Source: Porphyra umbilicalis (Eukaryota > Rhodophyta > Bangiophyceae > Bangiales > Bangiaceae). From it: 43,168 nt of DNA. Positions 17,625 to 27,137 of this stretch are shown here, one piece after another (the first letter of the stretch is position 1; every line of letters begins with the position of its first letter). The notes below the pieces were generated by a model. The model searched no databases, was not told the DNA's origin, and saw only the letters and a list, made by a program, of their open reading frames with translations. The stretch spans positions 1 through 43,168 of the forward strand of contig KV919235.1 in assembly GCA_002049455.2 (NCBI GenBank), given 5' to 3'. Both the position numbers and the translations under genes were made by a program.

Positions 17625-18300
17625 ATGGGTGCCACCACGTGCCGCCGCGGCCGGCACGCCCCCCCCCCCCGCCGTCCGTGCCTCCGCCTGGCGCTCGCCG
17701 CCGCCCTCCTCCTCGTGCACGCCGCGTGGGCGGGCGCGCCCACCCCCGCCGCCGCCCTAATCCGCTCGCGGGTGGCCCTCCCCCGCACCGCCCGACGCCT
17801 CCGCACCGCCGCCGCGGTGACCACCTGTGCCAACAGCGGCGACATGTGCCGCTGCGGGGCGCCGACCGACCCCCCGCTGCACTTGTGCCTCCGCCCCTCC
17901 ACGGCAGATGGCACGTGCGACGCGGGGGTGTGCGCGCCCGGCTGGGCGTGCGACTGTGACGGCGACACGCTGTGTGCCATGACACGCACGCGGGGGGCGC
18001 TCGCGTGCACGGGGGGGGGGACGGCGTCGGCGCCGCGTGCGCGTGCGGGCGCCGGGACGCGGGGTGGGGGCTCACCGTCGTCGGCCCGTGGGCACGGGCA
18101 GGCGCGAGCGTGGGGGGGGTGGACGCCGTGGGGGGGGGGGGGTGGGGTGTGGCCTGCCCGACGGGTTTTGGGCGTGAGCGCGCGCGGGGGAAGCCGCAAG
18201 GGTGCGTCGTTGGCGCGCGTAGGCATCGGCGACCCGGCGGCGGTTTTCCGCGTGTGCGTTGCAAGCCCGCCGTGCCGGCGCGGCGCCATCCCCATCCACC
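17625..18300 (+). CDS. Secreted cysteine-rich protein (3' part frame broken, end uncertain)
   Basis: ATG 17625 in a good context (caccATGg) starts MGATTCRRGRHAPPPRRP followed by a hydrophobic signal peptide (CLRLALAAALLLVHAAWA, ending near residue 36). A cysteine-dense stretch follows, with CANSGDMCRCG, CLRPS, DGTCDAGVC, APGWACDCDGDTLCAM, about 12 Cys within 70 residues, suggesting a disulfide-knotted extracellular or cell-wall protein. A run of ten G at 18011-18020 breaks the frame; another frame then continues plausibly with GAACACGRRDAGWGLTVVG. A second G run follows near 18121-18132. I do not recognise the family; EGF-like or other small disulfide modules are possible. The end coordinate is approximate; the gene converges on the SOD gene, whose stop is at 18410. 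Confidence 0.45.
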
Positions 18301-18409
18301 TGCCTTGTCTTTCCATTCCCTGCAAAGTCGGTCGAGCACACGCATCCAGAGCTGCGCTCCGCGGGCGCAGCTGCAGTCCACACCCCCCACCCCGCCGCCC
18401 CGCTCCCAG

Positions 18410-19126
18410 TTACGCAGACCCCCGCCGGTCGCCCATAAAGTCTGCGAGCGACGCCAGCCACGCCTCGTACCACCCACCCCCGCCCGTTGTGGGCGACACC
18501 ACCACCGGCAGCATGGCGGCGGGGGGCGGCGGTGCCGGCGGCGCCGGCGGCGGCGCCGCCACCCCCAACACACACTGCGCGAGGCGCGCGCCGGCATTGC
18601 CGGTCGGCTGCCCCCCATCGTCCCGCAGCGCGTGGATGATGAGTCCCCGCCCGACCGCCGCGCGCGTCGTCAACGCCGCGGAAAATTGGGCGCGCACGAC
18701 GGCGACGCCCGCGACGCTCGCCGGCAGCAAGTTGCCGAGGTCCCCCGCGTGCCGCCGCCGCGTCGCCGGCAGCGCGTGGTCGACGCCCCGCGGGTTGAAG
18801 TGGCCGCCCGTGGCCTTGCCGTCGGCGCGGGACACGTCCCCAAACTCGTGCACGTGCCACCCGTGGACGGAGCGGGCGGCCAAGCCCGTCACGTTGGCGG
18901 CGAGGAGGGTGCCACACCGGAAGCGCCGGAGGGCGGGGGTGAGGGTGACCGTGCCCCGCACGCTGCTCCCCGCCGTTGGCGTCAGCGTACACGTGAGGGT
19001 GGGGGAGCGCGTGCACCAGGTGCGGGCGCCCAGGCGGGGCGCCTGCGCGGCGGCGGGCGCCGCAACGGCGGCGGCCGCCGCCACGGCAATGGCGGTCAGC
19101 GCGGTGAGGGTGGGGAGCAGCCGCAT
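18410..19126 (-). CDS. Secreted Cu/Zn superoxide dismutase
   Basis: Converts superoxide to oxygen and hydrogen peroxide, probably outside the cell or in the secretory pathway. 238 residues from ATG 19126. Residues 1-28 form a signal peptide (hydrophobic Ala-rich core ending AAAQA). Copper ligands are H91, H93, H109 and H165 (HVHEFGD, GGHFNP, LIIHAL); zinc ligands are H109, H117, H126 and D129 (RRHAGDLGN), with spacing matching bovine SOD1 to within one residue. The anion-guiding Arg is R181 in GARLAQC. Unusual: the loop Cys that normally forms the intrasubunit disulfide (before HFNP) is absent, and the C-terminal Cys (C185) sits one position later than usual. Other Cys (38, 46, 71) could substitute. 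A Pro/Ala linker (190-205) leads to a 33-residue tail of unknown role. Confidence 0.92.
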   Translation of the reverse strand: MRLLPTLTALTAIAVAAAAAVAAPAAAQAPRLGARTWCTRSPTLTCTLTPTAGSSVRGTVTLTPALRRFRCGTLLAANVTGLAARSVHGWHVHEFGDVSRADGKATGGHFNPRGVDHALPATRRRHAGDLGNLLPASVAGVAVVRAQFSAALTTRAAVGRGLIIHALRDDGGQPTGNAGARLAQCVLGVAAPPPAPPAPPPPAAMLPVVVSPTTGGGGWYEAWLASLADFMGDRRGSA

Positions 19127-20617
19127 GGCGACGGCGGGCGCGGGCGCACCGTGGGGGCGGTGGGGTCTGGGGGGGGGGGGGGGGGGGATGCGTAAAGGCC
19201 CGACAGCGACAACGGGGGATGATGCACGACCGCGGGACGGCGGGCGCTACGGCCGCCAGCGCCCCCGCGCCCGCGGCCGCGGCCTTAAGAAGCGTCCCGT
19301 CGCCGGCCGCCCGGCGGCCCCATCACGCTGCCCGCGTACCCCCGCCGAGCCCCCCCCACCTCCCGGTCGGGCGGTGGCCGCACCGTGAGCGGTGCACGAC
19401 GGGCGTGCCCCCCCACGCCGGTGGCCCGCCACCCCCCCCCCCCCCCCCCCCGCCGCGCTCGCCCCCGCGTCCCCGTCTTTGGGCGGGTGACGGAGCGACC
19501 CGCACCGCCGCTGCCCATCCCACACCCCTCCCCCGCACGCGCGCGGCGCTGACGCTGCGAGGGCAACGGCAGCAGCCGCAGCTCGTGTACGCAAAGGGGC
19601 GTGGCGCAAGCGCAGGGGGGGGGGGGCGCCACCGCGACTAGACGCGGCTTGCCCACCCCCCCCCTCACCACCGGGCCGCCCCACGCCGGCCGCCGAGGAC
19701 ACTGCCGCGGCGCCGACAGGGAACGTGGACGGGCGGGGGGCGCGGGGCGGGGGCGCGGGGCGGTGGCGGCGCGCCCGCGGCGCCGCCAGACGGCAGCGCC
19801 ACACGCACCACGGCCGCGCATCCCCCCCGCTGCTGCCCCCCCCCCCCCCCCGCGCGGCCGCCCGCCCGCGCCCGCCCGCCGCCCGCGGCGCACACCCCGC
19901 CTGTCAACAACACCGCTTGACGGTCGGTCGCCGGGGACGCCGCCCGACGCCCGCCGCCGCCCCCGCCGCCGCGCACGTTGCGCGGGGGGGGGGGCGCGGC
20001 GGTGCCTCGGCAGGGGGGGAGGCGCGTGGTCGCACCTCGGCAGGAGGGGGGGGAGGGGGGACGACCGACCCGTCTGACACTCCCGCGCCCCGGCGTGACC
20101 GGGCGCCGGGACGGGGGGGGGGAGGGGGGGGGGGGGGCTCCACCGCCCTCGAGACGGCGCCGCCGCCGCAACCACCTCGACGGCGCCGCGCGCGCCGCGT
20201 CGGCGACCACCAACCGGCCGGCGCCGCGAGCGGCGGCGCCGCGGGGAGGGGCGCCGCGGGGGGGAAGGCGTCGGGCACAGAGGATGGAGCGCCGCCGACC
20301 GGGCCCGCGCAGAGTGTCAGCGCCGGCCGCCCGCCGCGCCCGCCGGCCGCGGCGGCCGCCGCGGCAGCGCCGTCGCGGTGGCGCCGCCGCGGCACCAAAC
20401 GTGGCGATGCGGCAGCCGCGCCCGCCCTCCCAATTCTAGACGCAGACGTCTGCGGGCCGGCCGTGGAATCCATGGCCAGCTGCATCGCGTGCCGGCAATC
20501 TCCGACTTGACGCGGCGGACGGTCAGAGCGGGCACCACGCGGGCTGCAGCCAGCTGGCCGCGGCCGCGTCGCGCGGCGCCAACCCCGGCCGCTGCCGCCC
20601 GGTGCCCCGCCCCCGCC
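19127..20617. other. Divergent intergenic region with very long G and C runs
   Basis: Between the SOD (-) and RsmE (+) starts. Contains G runs (for example 19171-19188) and C runs (about 19433-19450, 19840-19851). Open frames are compositional and overlap on both strands. I see no gene. Confidence 0.5.
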
Positions 20618-21106
20618 ATGGCGCCCGCCTTTCTTCCCCCGACCGGCGGGGTCGCCTCCCCCCTCTGCCCCCCCCCCACCCTCTGCCAAGGCGCCCGCGG
20701 CCTTTCGTGCGTCCGCCCCTGTGCTGTGCGGCACCGCCGGCGGCGTCCTTGCCCCCGCGCGCGTCCCCCCCCCCGGCGGCGGCGCCCGGCGGCGGCGCCC
20801 CCCCCCCCGCCGCCGCCGCCGCCCCCTACGTCACCCCCAACGGCGCCGTCGAGCGGGTGTATGTGCCCCCCCCGGTCTTGACGGGGGCGACGCCCGCGGG
20901 CGCCGTCCTCCCCCTCCCCCCCGCCGAAGCGGCGCACCTCCGCGCGCGCCGCGTGCGCGCCCCCGCCCCCGTCGTCCTCTTCAACGGGGTCGGCGTCCTC
21001 GCCGAGGCGCTCCTGCTGACGCCCGCCGATGCGGACGCCGCGTTGACGGCGGCGGCGGCGGCAGCCGGCGGCGGCGACGGCGGCGGCGGCGGCGACGGCG
21101 ACGCGG

Positions 21107-21137
<31 letters not shown>

Positions 21138-21797
21138 GGCGGCGGGGCCGCCCCGGCGGCGCCCCCGGCGGCGGGGCGGCGCCCCCACCCCCGCCGCGGT
21201 GCGGGTGGTCGCCCCCCCCACGGCGTCCCCCCCCCCACCGGCGTCACGGCGGCGGTGGCGTTGCCCGCCGCGCCCGCGGCCGCCGACTGGGCGGTGGAGA
21301 AGCTTGTGGAGGTTGGCGCGTCGCGCATTGTGGCCATCCCGTCTGCGCGCGGCGACGGCGCCGCGGGTGGGCCGTCGGCGGCCGCCGACGCGGCGGCAAC
21401 GCGCGTCGACCGGTGGCGGCGGCTGGCGGTGGCGGCGACCAAGCAGTGCCTCGCGCCCGCCGTGCCGCCCGTCGACGTGGCGCCCTCGTGGGCGGCCGTC
21501 GTTGCGGCGGTGGCGGCAACGGCCGCCCGCGGGGAGGGCGTGTGGGTGGCCGACGTGGGGGGGGTGGAGCTCGGGTCGCTGCTGGGGGGGGGGGGGGGGG
21601 GGTGGGCGACCGGGGGGGGCTCCTCCTCGTCGGCCCCGAGGGGGGTTCACCCCGCCCGAGGTCAACGACCTCGTGGGGGGGGGGGGGTGCTCGTGCGCCT
21701 GGGGGGGGGGCGCCTCCGCGTGGAAACGGCGGCGGTGGCCGCAGCGGCCGCGATTATGATGGTGCGCGCGGGGCGGGCGGCGGGGGGGGGGGGGTGA
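20618..21797 (+). CDS. Plastid-type RsmE 16S rRNA m3U1498 methyltransferase, frame broken at G/C runs
   Basis: RsmE methylates U1498 of small-subunit rRNA using S-adenosylmethionine; here probably for plastid ribosomes. ATG 20618 gives MAPAFLPPTGGVAS, a Phe-containing transit-like start; after a C run it continues in another frame with SAKAPAAFRASAPVLC. The N-terminal PUA-like domain is VERVYVPPPVL to VVLFNGVGVLAEALL (about 20850-21020). An Ala/Gly insert (about 21045-21240) precedes the SPOUT domain: DWAVEKLVEVGASRIVAIPS, RWRRLAVAATKQC, LLLVGPEGG with FTPPEVNDLV, and RLRVETAAVAAAA. These motifs are in the right order but use all three plus frames, switching at G runs (near 21584-21602, 21611-21619, 21640-21645, 21675-21687). 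Either the run lengths are misread or the gene is decaying. A diverged copy of the last 150 bp follows directly. Confidence 0.72.
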
Positions 21798-21952
21798 AAC
21801 ACCCCCGCCCGAGGGGGACGACGTTGTGTGCGCGCGGGGGGGGGTGCCCGTCCGCCTCGGGGGGGGGGGGGGGGGGGGCGCCGCCGCGTGGAGGCGCCGG
21901 CGGTGGCGCCGGCGGCGGCGGCGATGGTGTGAGGGTGCGGGCGGGTCGGGCG
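21649..21952 (+). repeat. Tandem duplication of the RsmE 3' end (151-bp units)
   Basis: Copy 1 (21649-21799) and copy 2 (21800-21952) share, in order, caccccgcccgag, a G run, gtgctcgt/gtgcccgt-cgcct, a second G run, gcgcc-ccgcgtgga, and the GC-rich helix codons ending gcgat-atggtg. Copy 2 has lost the coding pattern, so it reads as a pseudogene fragment. Confidence 0.7.
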
Positions 21953-22193
21953 GCCGTCTGCGGCAGCGGCGGCGCGTGCGGCCGCCGCTTTGGGCGACGC
22001 GGGGGATCCGGGGCGTCGGGGGGGGCGCGGGCGGCGGCGGCGACGGGGCAAGACCCCCGCGCGGCGGCGGCGGCGGCGGCACGGGGGCGGAAAGCAACGA
22101 GACGGAGCAGCCACGAGAAAAAAAAAAAAAACTACCACAGATAACAAAGAGGACAAGAGACGAGACGAGTCGCGCGCGCACCGCCCGCGGCCC
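21953..22193. other. GC-rich spacer
   Basis: Ends with an A run at about 22119-22131 and purine-rich DNA. No gene seen. Confidence 0.4.
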
Positions 22194-22437
22194 AGGACTA
22201 CCCTCGTTCTTCCGGCGCGGGATGACCACCAACCACAGTGGCCTCCAAACGCGTCGTTTCCAGGCCGCTACGCACTCCCGGCACGGCACGAACGGGCCTT
22301 TTTCGCATCCATGCCGGCCGTTCCGCCAATCAGAAGACAGGAGGCTCCCCGCCACAGGCCCCACGTGGGCCCCCATTTCCCGGGCCCGCGATTGCGCTGG
22401 CCGCCTGCAGAATGACCTGGGCCCATGCAGCATTTTC
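22194..22437 (+). repeat. Left arm of a distant inverted repeat
   Basis: Its first 94 bases (22194-22287) match the reverse complement of 43066-43159 without gaps at 70 of 94 positions by my count. Shared blocks include gaccacca, aaacgcg, cgtttccaggcc and cactcccggcacggc. Further in, CCAAT (22326-22330 versus 43030-43026) and gggcccatgcagcattttc (22419-22437 versus 42938-42921) keep the same order and spacing. It lies about 1 kb upstream of ATG 23337. Confidence 0.75.
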
Positions 22438-23336
22438 ACGGTCAGCTGTCTTACAGCGGTCCGCATCTGTGGTGTGCCCCTGAAGTTTGCGGCCCTCGTT
22501 TTCGGTGCTCTGCTGGGTCCTGCTCGAGGTCCAGGATCTCCGAGCTGTTCACTTTCGGACCAACCGTTGCGATGTGATGGGGGCTTTGTGGCTCCACTGT
22601 GGTCCGCGGTCCTCACGACGGTTGACCCTGGTCGCGGTAGGGGGGCCGTCGACCGCGAGAACGCTTCCTCTCGTGTGCCGCGCGCGTGCCTGCACGCGAA
22701 CCGGCTGCTGTAGCGCGCCCAGGATGGTTGGCCGTGGCCCCGTTGTCGGCGTCGCCCGCGTTGCCGCTTGTCGGCATCGCGTGCTGCCGCGCTCCTCGTC
22801 GCCGTCGCCGTCGGCCTCTGCGCCCGTGCCTTTGCACCCCCTTTCGCACGCGGCTGCGGCCGCCGGCCGCCCCGCTCACGCTCGTCCCGTCCCCCCTCCG
22901 CGTTGCCACCCCTGCACTTCGGCGCTGCCGTTGGTTGTCGTTTGTTGCCCGTCGCGCTCGTTGTGGGACCCCCGCCCACGCCTTTGCCCCCCCTCGTCGT
23001 ACGTTGCAGTGGCCGCCAGCGGCCTCATCCGCAATAGGCGCCTCCCCCCGCCCTGTTTCCGCCCCTTCTCTTCGCGCCGCCGTCGGTTGCTCGTCCCTCT
23101 CGTCGTCGCTCTGCCCGCCCATGCCCTGGGCCTTCCCCGTCCCACGCTGCTGCGGCCGTCGGTGGCCCCACGCATGCTCGTCGCATCCCGCCTCCCCGGT
23201 TCCGCCTCCGCCTTCCGCCCCATCTTTTTGGCGCCTCTACGCTGGTCGGTGCCGCCCTGGCCAGCGCGCTCTCATTCGTGCGGCCCACCGCTCCGGCTCC
23301 CCTCTTGTCTGCCCTTCTCCCGTCTTCGGGGCGAAG
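22438..23336. other. 5' region of the 1,266-aa gene
   Basis: C-rich from about 22690. The frame of the downstream gene stays open upstream but begins with a GTG and has Arg/Pro-rich non-protein-like composition, so it is treated as leader. Confidence 0.5.
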
Positions 23337-26300
23337 ATGGTGTCGTCGGCCGTGCGTGGCTGTGCCCAGGACGTGTTTGACAAGCTGCTGGGATTCGTGG
23401 GGCCGAGCCGCATGGGCCCTGTCACGCTGACGCTGCTGGTCGAAATTTTGCGGCTAATTGAGGTCTTCACCAAGAACAACAGCAACTTCAACTTTCACGT
23501 TCATGTGTCGGGCTACGACACAACGGGACAGGTGTTTTGGGTGCCCGTCTTTGAGGACCCGCACGTGCTGGAGAGCCATGCCCGCAAGGTGCTTTGCATG
23601 CTGTACCGGTACGTGAAGAGTGCGCACTGCCTGACGGCGGTGGCGGAACCGTTGTTGGCCGTGCGGGGGGCGCCGTCGGACGCACCAGGCAACCTGTCGG
23701 TCGCAGCAGGTAACCCACTGCTGCCGAGTGATCCGCTCACGGGATTGGAGAGCGACAATGTGGGGATTGCGGACGGGGAGGGGGCGGTGACATCAGAAGG
23801 GACGGGGGATGCAGACGCGGACGCCCTGGCCCGCGCACAAGCGGCCGCTGCAGCTGTTGTGGACGCCGCCGAGAGTGGGGAAGGCGTTGGAGCCAATGGC
23901 ACGGCGGCCGCGGCAGCGCGCTTGAATGCGGCCGCGGAACCGTCGTCGACTGCGTCCGCGGCAACAGCATTGCCAGCTGGCGCCCTCGAAGGTGCCAACG
24001 CTCGTACGGCGATGGCGCAAGCAGCTGGCGGCAGCGGCGGCGAGGACACGGACTCAAGCTCATCTGGTTCGTCGTCGGACGAGCGGCGGGGCAAGCGGCG
24101 GCGCCGTGTCGGGGAGCCAACGCGTCGTCGGTGGAGCCCTGAGGCACCCATCCAAGAGTTCCAGCCGGCCGACTACATCCCGACGGACGCATCCAAGGAG
24201 CTGCTCAAGACAATGTTTGATTCCTCGACGGACCGTCTGACGCGCTTGCGTGTCGCGTTGACCAAGGGCAACGCCGCCCTGGCCGAGGGAATGTCGACAA
24301 GGAGATTGCGCTTATGCATCCCCTGGTGGCCGAGGCAGCCGACGCATGACGTGCCGTGGCCGCGGGGTGTCATCGTGGACACTTCCCTGTTGGTGGCGGC
24401 GCGTGCCAAGGGCGCGTCCAAGATTACGGCGGCGACGGTGAGGGCGGTCCTGCCCAAGGCCACCCTCAAGCGCAACTCGACAGTCGCGCAGCGGGTGGCC
24501 GAGTTCCTATTGCTCGCCGGCATGTCGCAGAAGGCGCACTTAGCGATGTCCAAGTACGTCAACGGCTTCGCCCCAACGCCGCTGCTGTCGAGCTCGGGGC
24601 GCGCTCCACCGCTAGGGACGCTGTCGGGGCTCCGGGCGGTGCCAAGGATTGCGCCCACGCCAGCACAGTTCTTAAAGCAGCAGGCGGACCCGCGTCGGCC
24701 GGGTGACAAGTTTTCTGGCAGGCCGAGCCGCCCTACCGGCTGGGTGGCCGCCGGGTCGCAACCGCCAACGCACCAGAGAGGGCAACCACCTGAGGAGCTG
24801 CCGGCTCCGCTCCCTCCGACGCACCCGGCCGCTGTTCGCGCGGCGGCTGCAGCGGCTACTACTCGGACGGTCGCTCCCCAGGCCGGCGGTCCTACCTCGT
24901 CCAGTAGCGCTGCAATCCGTGCGGCTCTGCTAGCCCGCGCTGTAGGCAAGGGGAGCACCGCGGCCATGGTCAGCGCCGCGGCCAAAGGCAGAGCCGCGGT
25001 CAAAGGCAGCGCCGCGGAGGTTGGGAGCGCCGTGGGCAAGGGCAGCGCCGCGGTCAAGGGCAGTGCCGCGGCCAAAGGGAGCGCCGCCGCCAAGGGGAGC
25101 GCCACGGGCAATGGAAGATCCGTCAGCAAGGGGAGCGCCGCGAGCAAGGGGAGCGCCACGAGCAAGAGGCGCGCGGTGGGCAAGACGAACGCGACTGGCA
25201 GTGCTTCGAGTGGGGCCGCTTCCTCCGTCACGCTGCGCGAGATGCCTGGCGAGCTGGCGACCGCTGTGTCATCGGCGGGCTGCGCCGGCCTTGACGGGGC
25301 GTCATCAGCTACACCGACGGCCGGTGTGGCATGCACGAAGAGCAGCAGGACACCTGGTGCAGCATCCAAGACTACCCCGCTGGCATCCACCTCGACAGCA
25401 GATGCTCGTCCTGCGCCTCTCCCGCCTGCTGCAAGCGCGACGCCGCTGACACCTGCTGCTCCGTCTGGCGGTGGCAGCACGTCTAGTGCTCCCCCAACTG
25501 GGGCTGGACCGCCAACGACAAGTGCTCCCATGTCGACGCCACCTTCTCCGCCAGGTTCCTTGTCGCCATCCACGGGATCATCTACGGCGCTACCTCCGTC
25601 ACCGGCGCCAGCTGAGAGCGTCGCGCTGCCTTTCGTTCCCCGGTTGAATCCTCTACCTCCCCCTTTGTGCGCTGCAGCAGACCATGTTGCTGTAGCTGCG
25701 GTTGTCGATGGTGCTCCCTCTGCCGTGACTGATCCTCCTCGAGCGGCTGCCGATGCAGCCGTCATTGCTACCCCCCCTGTCGCGCGCGACTCTCGTCCGG
25801 CTGTGACCGTAAAAGCGGTTTCGTTATCGTCTGCATCACCCACTGTCGGAGCAAGTTCTACCTCACCATCGCAGCCGGTGGTGTCGTCGGCTGGAGGCTC
25901 GCCATCTGCGTCTGTGCCGTTGTCGACTCCCTCAAAGACGATGTGCTCTGGAGTGCCAATAGCACCCTCTGGTGGTCGGTCCTCTGCCGAGGGTTCACCG
26001 CCGGTTGCGGCCGTCAGCCATAAGGCGAGCACGCACATCTCTGCCTCATCCACTCGGCCGCCGGCAAACAAGCGTACGGCGTCATCCTCGGCCAGCTCTG
26101 CCCTTTCTGCCGCTGGGACTAGTTTGGTGACGCCCGCGGCGTCGTCCTCCCGGAGACCACCACTGCCTCCTCGGCCTTCACCCCCATCCCGGCCTGCGCC
26201 GAGCGCACCTCCGCGAAAGCCGGTTAGGGTGCGGGGGAAGGGGGGCCACGGAAGCATTGTGCCGCCCACCGGCGACGAGAGTTTGGCCTCGACGGCAAGC

Positions 26301-27137
26301 AGGAGCGGAACAGGCGGCATCGGGCGGAGCAAGGGTGCCAGCGGGCCGGCCACCGTGGCGCCAAGGGCTGTTGTTGAGTCAGGCGCAGGCGCCGGTCCCA
26401 CCACTAGGAAGGGCAAGGGGCCTGCCGGCGGCGTCAAGTCGGCATTGGCAGCTGGCGGCAGTCGCACCGGGGCGTCTACACGCGCTGTGGCGGCGGTAGC
26501 TGCCGACGCTGGGAAGCCGGCCAGCGGCATCCAGCAGCCGTCGACTGCCGCCGAAGCGGCGCCCACCACCGGTCTCCCGTTGTCCTCGGTCGGCAGGCGG
26601 TCAACGCGTGGGAACAGGGCGGTCGCCCTCGCCGCCGCCGCCGCAGCCGCTTCCGCCGCCGCCGCCGCCGCCGCAGCCGCCGCCGCATCTGCCGCCACTC
26701 CGTCGTCCGACGAAACGCCGGCCGTGGCGAACAAGCGGCGTGCCGCGGCTGACGTGGACGGCTCGCCATCACAGCCGGTGAAGCGCTCGCGGAGGCTGGC
26801 TACCAAGATGCTCTCGGCCGTCGGTGGCGCGCGCGCCGCCAAAGGGACGGCGATGGACTTGACGGCCATCCCCAACCGAGCCTCGTGCACGCTCCTCTCG
26901 GAACTGGGAGTTCCCGTGGCTACGGCGCGTCTCGTCAAAGAGAAAAAGAAGTTCTCCTCGCGCTGGATCGACTCGGACATGGCGGCCGTCGAGTTGGTCG
27001 CGGTCTTGGACGCCTCCGTGGCGTACCCCTACAGTGCGCGTTACCCCATCCCCGGCACTGGCAAGGCGGCTACGGACCTCGACACACAGGTCGGCACGGT
27101 GGTAGTGTGGTCCACGGAGGCGCTTTCTTTTACGTGA
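23337..27137 (+). CDS. Unrecognised 1,266-aa protein with K-G-S-A-A repeats
   Basis: I do not recognise the family. ATG 23337 opens a compact helical N-terminal domain (1-105: CAQDVFDKLLGFVG, LTLLVEILRLIEVFTKN, FHVHVSGYDT, ARKVLCMLYRYVKSAH). An acidic Ala/Ser linker with a basic KRRRRVG patch follows. A second folded-looking block lies at about 272-420 (IPTDASKELLKTMFD, GVIVDTSLLVAARAKGASKI, TVAQRVAEFLLLAGMSQKAH). Residues about 538-625 are tandem K-G-S-A-A-type pentamers, resembling histone H1 tails. A long Ser/Pro/Thr/Ala-rich stretch with a poly-Ala run (about 26625-26700) leads to a conserved-looking C-terminus (CTLLSELGVPVATARLVKEKK to the stop). The frame is unbroken over 3.8 kb. A nuclear, DNA-associated role is possible, but that is speculation. 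It sits just inside the left arm of the 22/43-kb inverted repeat. Confidence 0.7.
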   Translation: MVSSAVRGCAQDVFDKLLGFVGPSRMGPVTLTLLVEILRLIEVFTKNNSNFNFHVHVSGYDTTGQVFWVPVFEDPHVLESHARKVLCMLYRYVKSAHCLTAVAEPLLAVRGAPSDAPGNLSVAAGNPLLPSDPLTGLESDNVGIADGEGAVTSEGTGDADADALARAQAAAAAVVDAAESGEGVGANGTAAAAARLNAAAEPSSTASAATALPAGALEGANARTAMAQAAGGSGGEDTDSSSSGSSSDERRGKRRRRVGEPTRRRWSPEAPIQEFQPADYIPTDASKELLKTMFDSSTDRLTRLRVALTKGNAALAEGMSTRRLRLCIPWWPRQPTHDVPWPRGVIVDTSLLVAARAKGASKITAATVRAVLPKATLKRNSTVAQRVAEFLLLAGMSQKAHLAMSKYVNGFAPTPLLSSSGRAPPLGTLSGLRAVPRIAPTPAQFLKQQADPRRPGDKFSGRPSRPTGWVAAGSQPPTHQRGQPPEELPAPLPPTHPAAVRAAAAAATTRTVAPQAGGPTSSSSAAIRAALLARAVGKGSTAAMVSAAAKGRAAVKGSAAEVGSAVGKGSAAVKGSAAAKGSAAAKGSATGNGRSVSKGSAASKGSATSKRRAVGKTNATGSASSGAASSVTLREMPGELATAVSSAGCAGLDGASSATPTAGVACTKSSRTPGAASKTTPLASTSTADARPAPLPPAASATPLTPAAPSGGGSTSSAPPTGAGPPTTSAPMSTPPSPPGSLSPSTGSSTALPPSPAPAESVALPFVPRLNPLPPPLCAAADHVAVAAVVDGAPSAVTDPPRAAADAAVIATPPVARDSRPAVTVKAVSLSSASPTVGASSTSPSQPVVSSAGGSPSASVPLSTPSKTMCSGVPIAPSGGRSSAEGSPPVAAVSHKASTHISASSTRPPANKRTASSSASSALSAAGTSLVTPAASSSRRPPLPPRPSPPSRPAPSAPPRKPVRVRGKGGHGSIVPPTGDESLASTASRSGTGGIGRSKGASGPATVAPRAVVESGAGAGPTTRKGKGPAGGVKSALAAGGSRTGASTRAVAAVAADAGKPASGIQQPSTAAEAAPTTGLPLSSVGRRSTRGNRAVALAAAAAAASAAAAAAAAAAASAATPSSDETPAVANKRRAAADVDGSPSQPVKRSRRLATKMLSAVGGARAAKGTAMDLTAIPNRASCTLLSELGVPVATARLVKEKKKFSSRWIDSDMAAVELVAVLDASVAYPYSARYPIPGTGKAATDLDTQVGTVVVWSTEALSFT
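24950..25210 (+). repeat. In-frame 15-bp coding repeat (KGSAA)
   Basis: Units such as aagggcagcgccgcg repeat about 15 times inside the 1,266-aa gene, with variation that keeps the frame. Confidence 0.8.

Noticed and set aside
24173..26980. A 935-residue minus-strand open frame opposite the 1,266-aa gene
   Set aside because: Its composition is repetitive (ALPLAAALPL-type) and mirrors the plus-strand codon repeats; no domain is recognisable. The plus frame has folded-looking domains.
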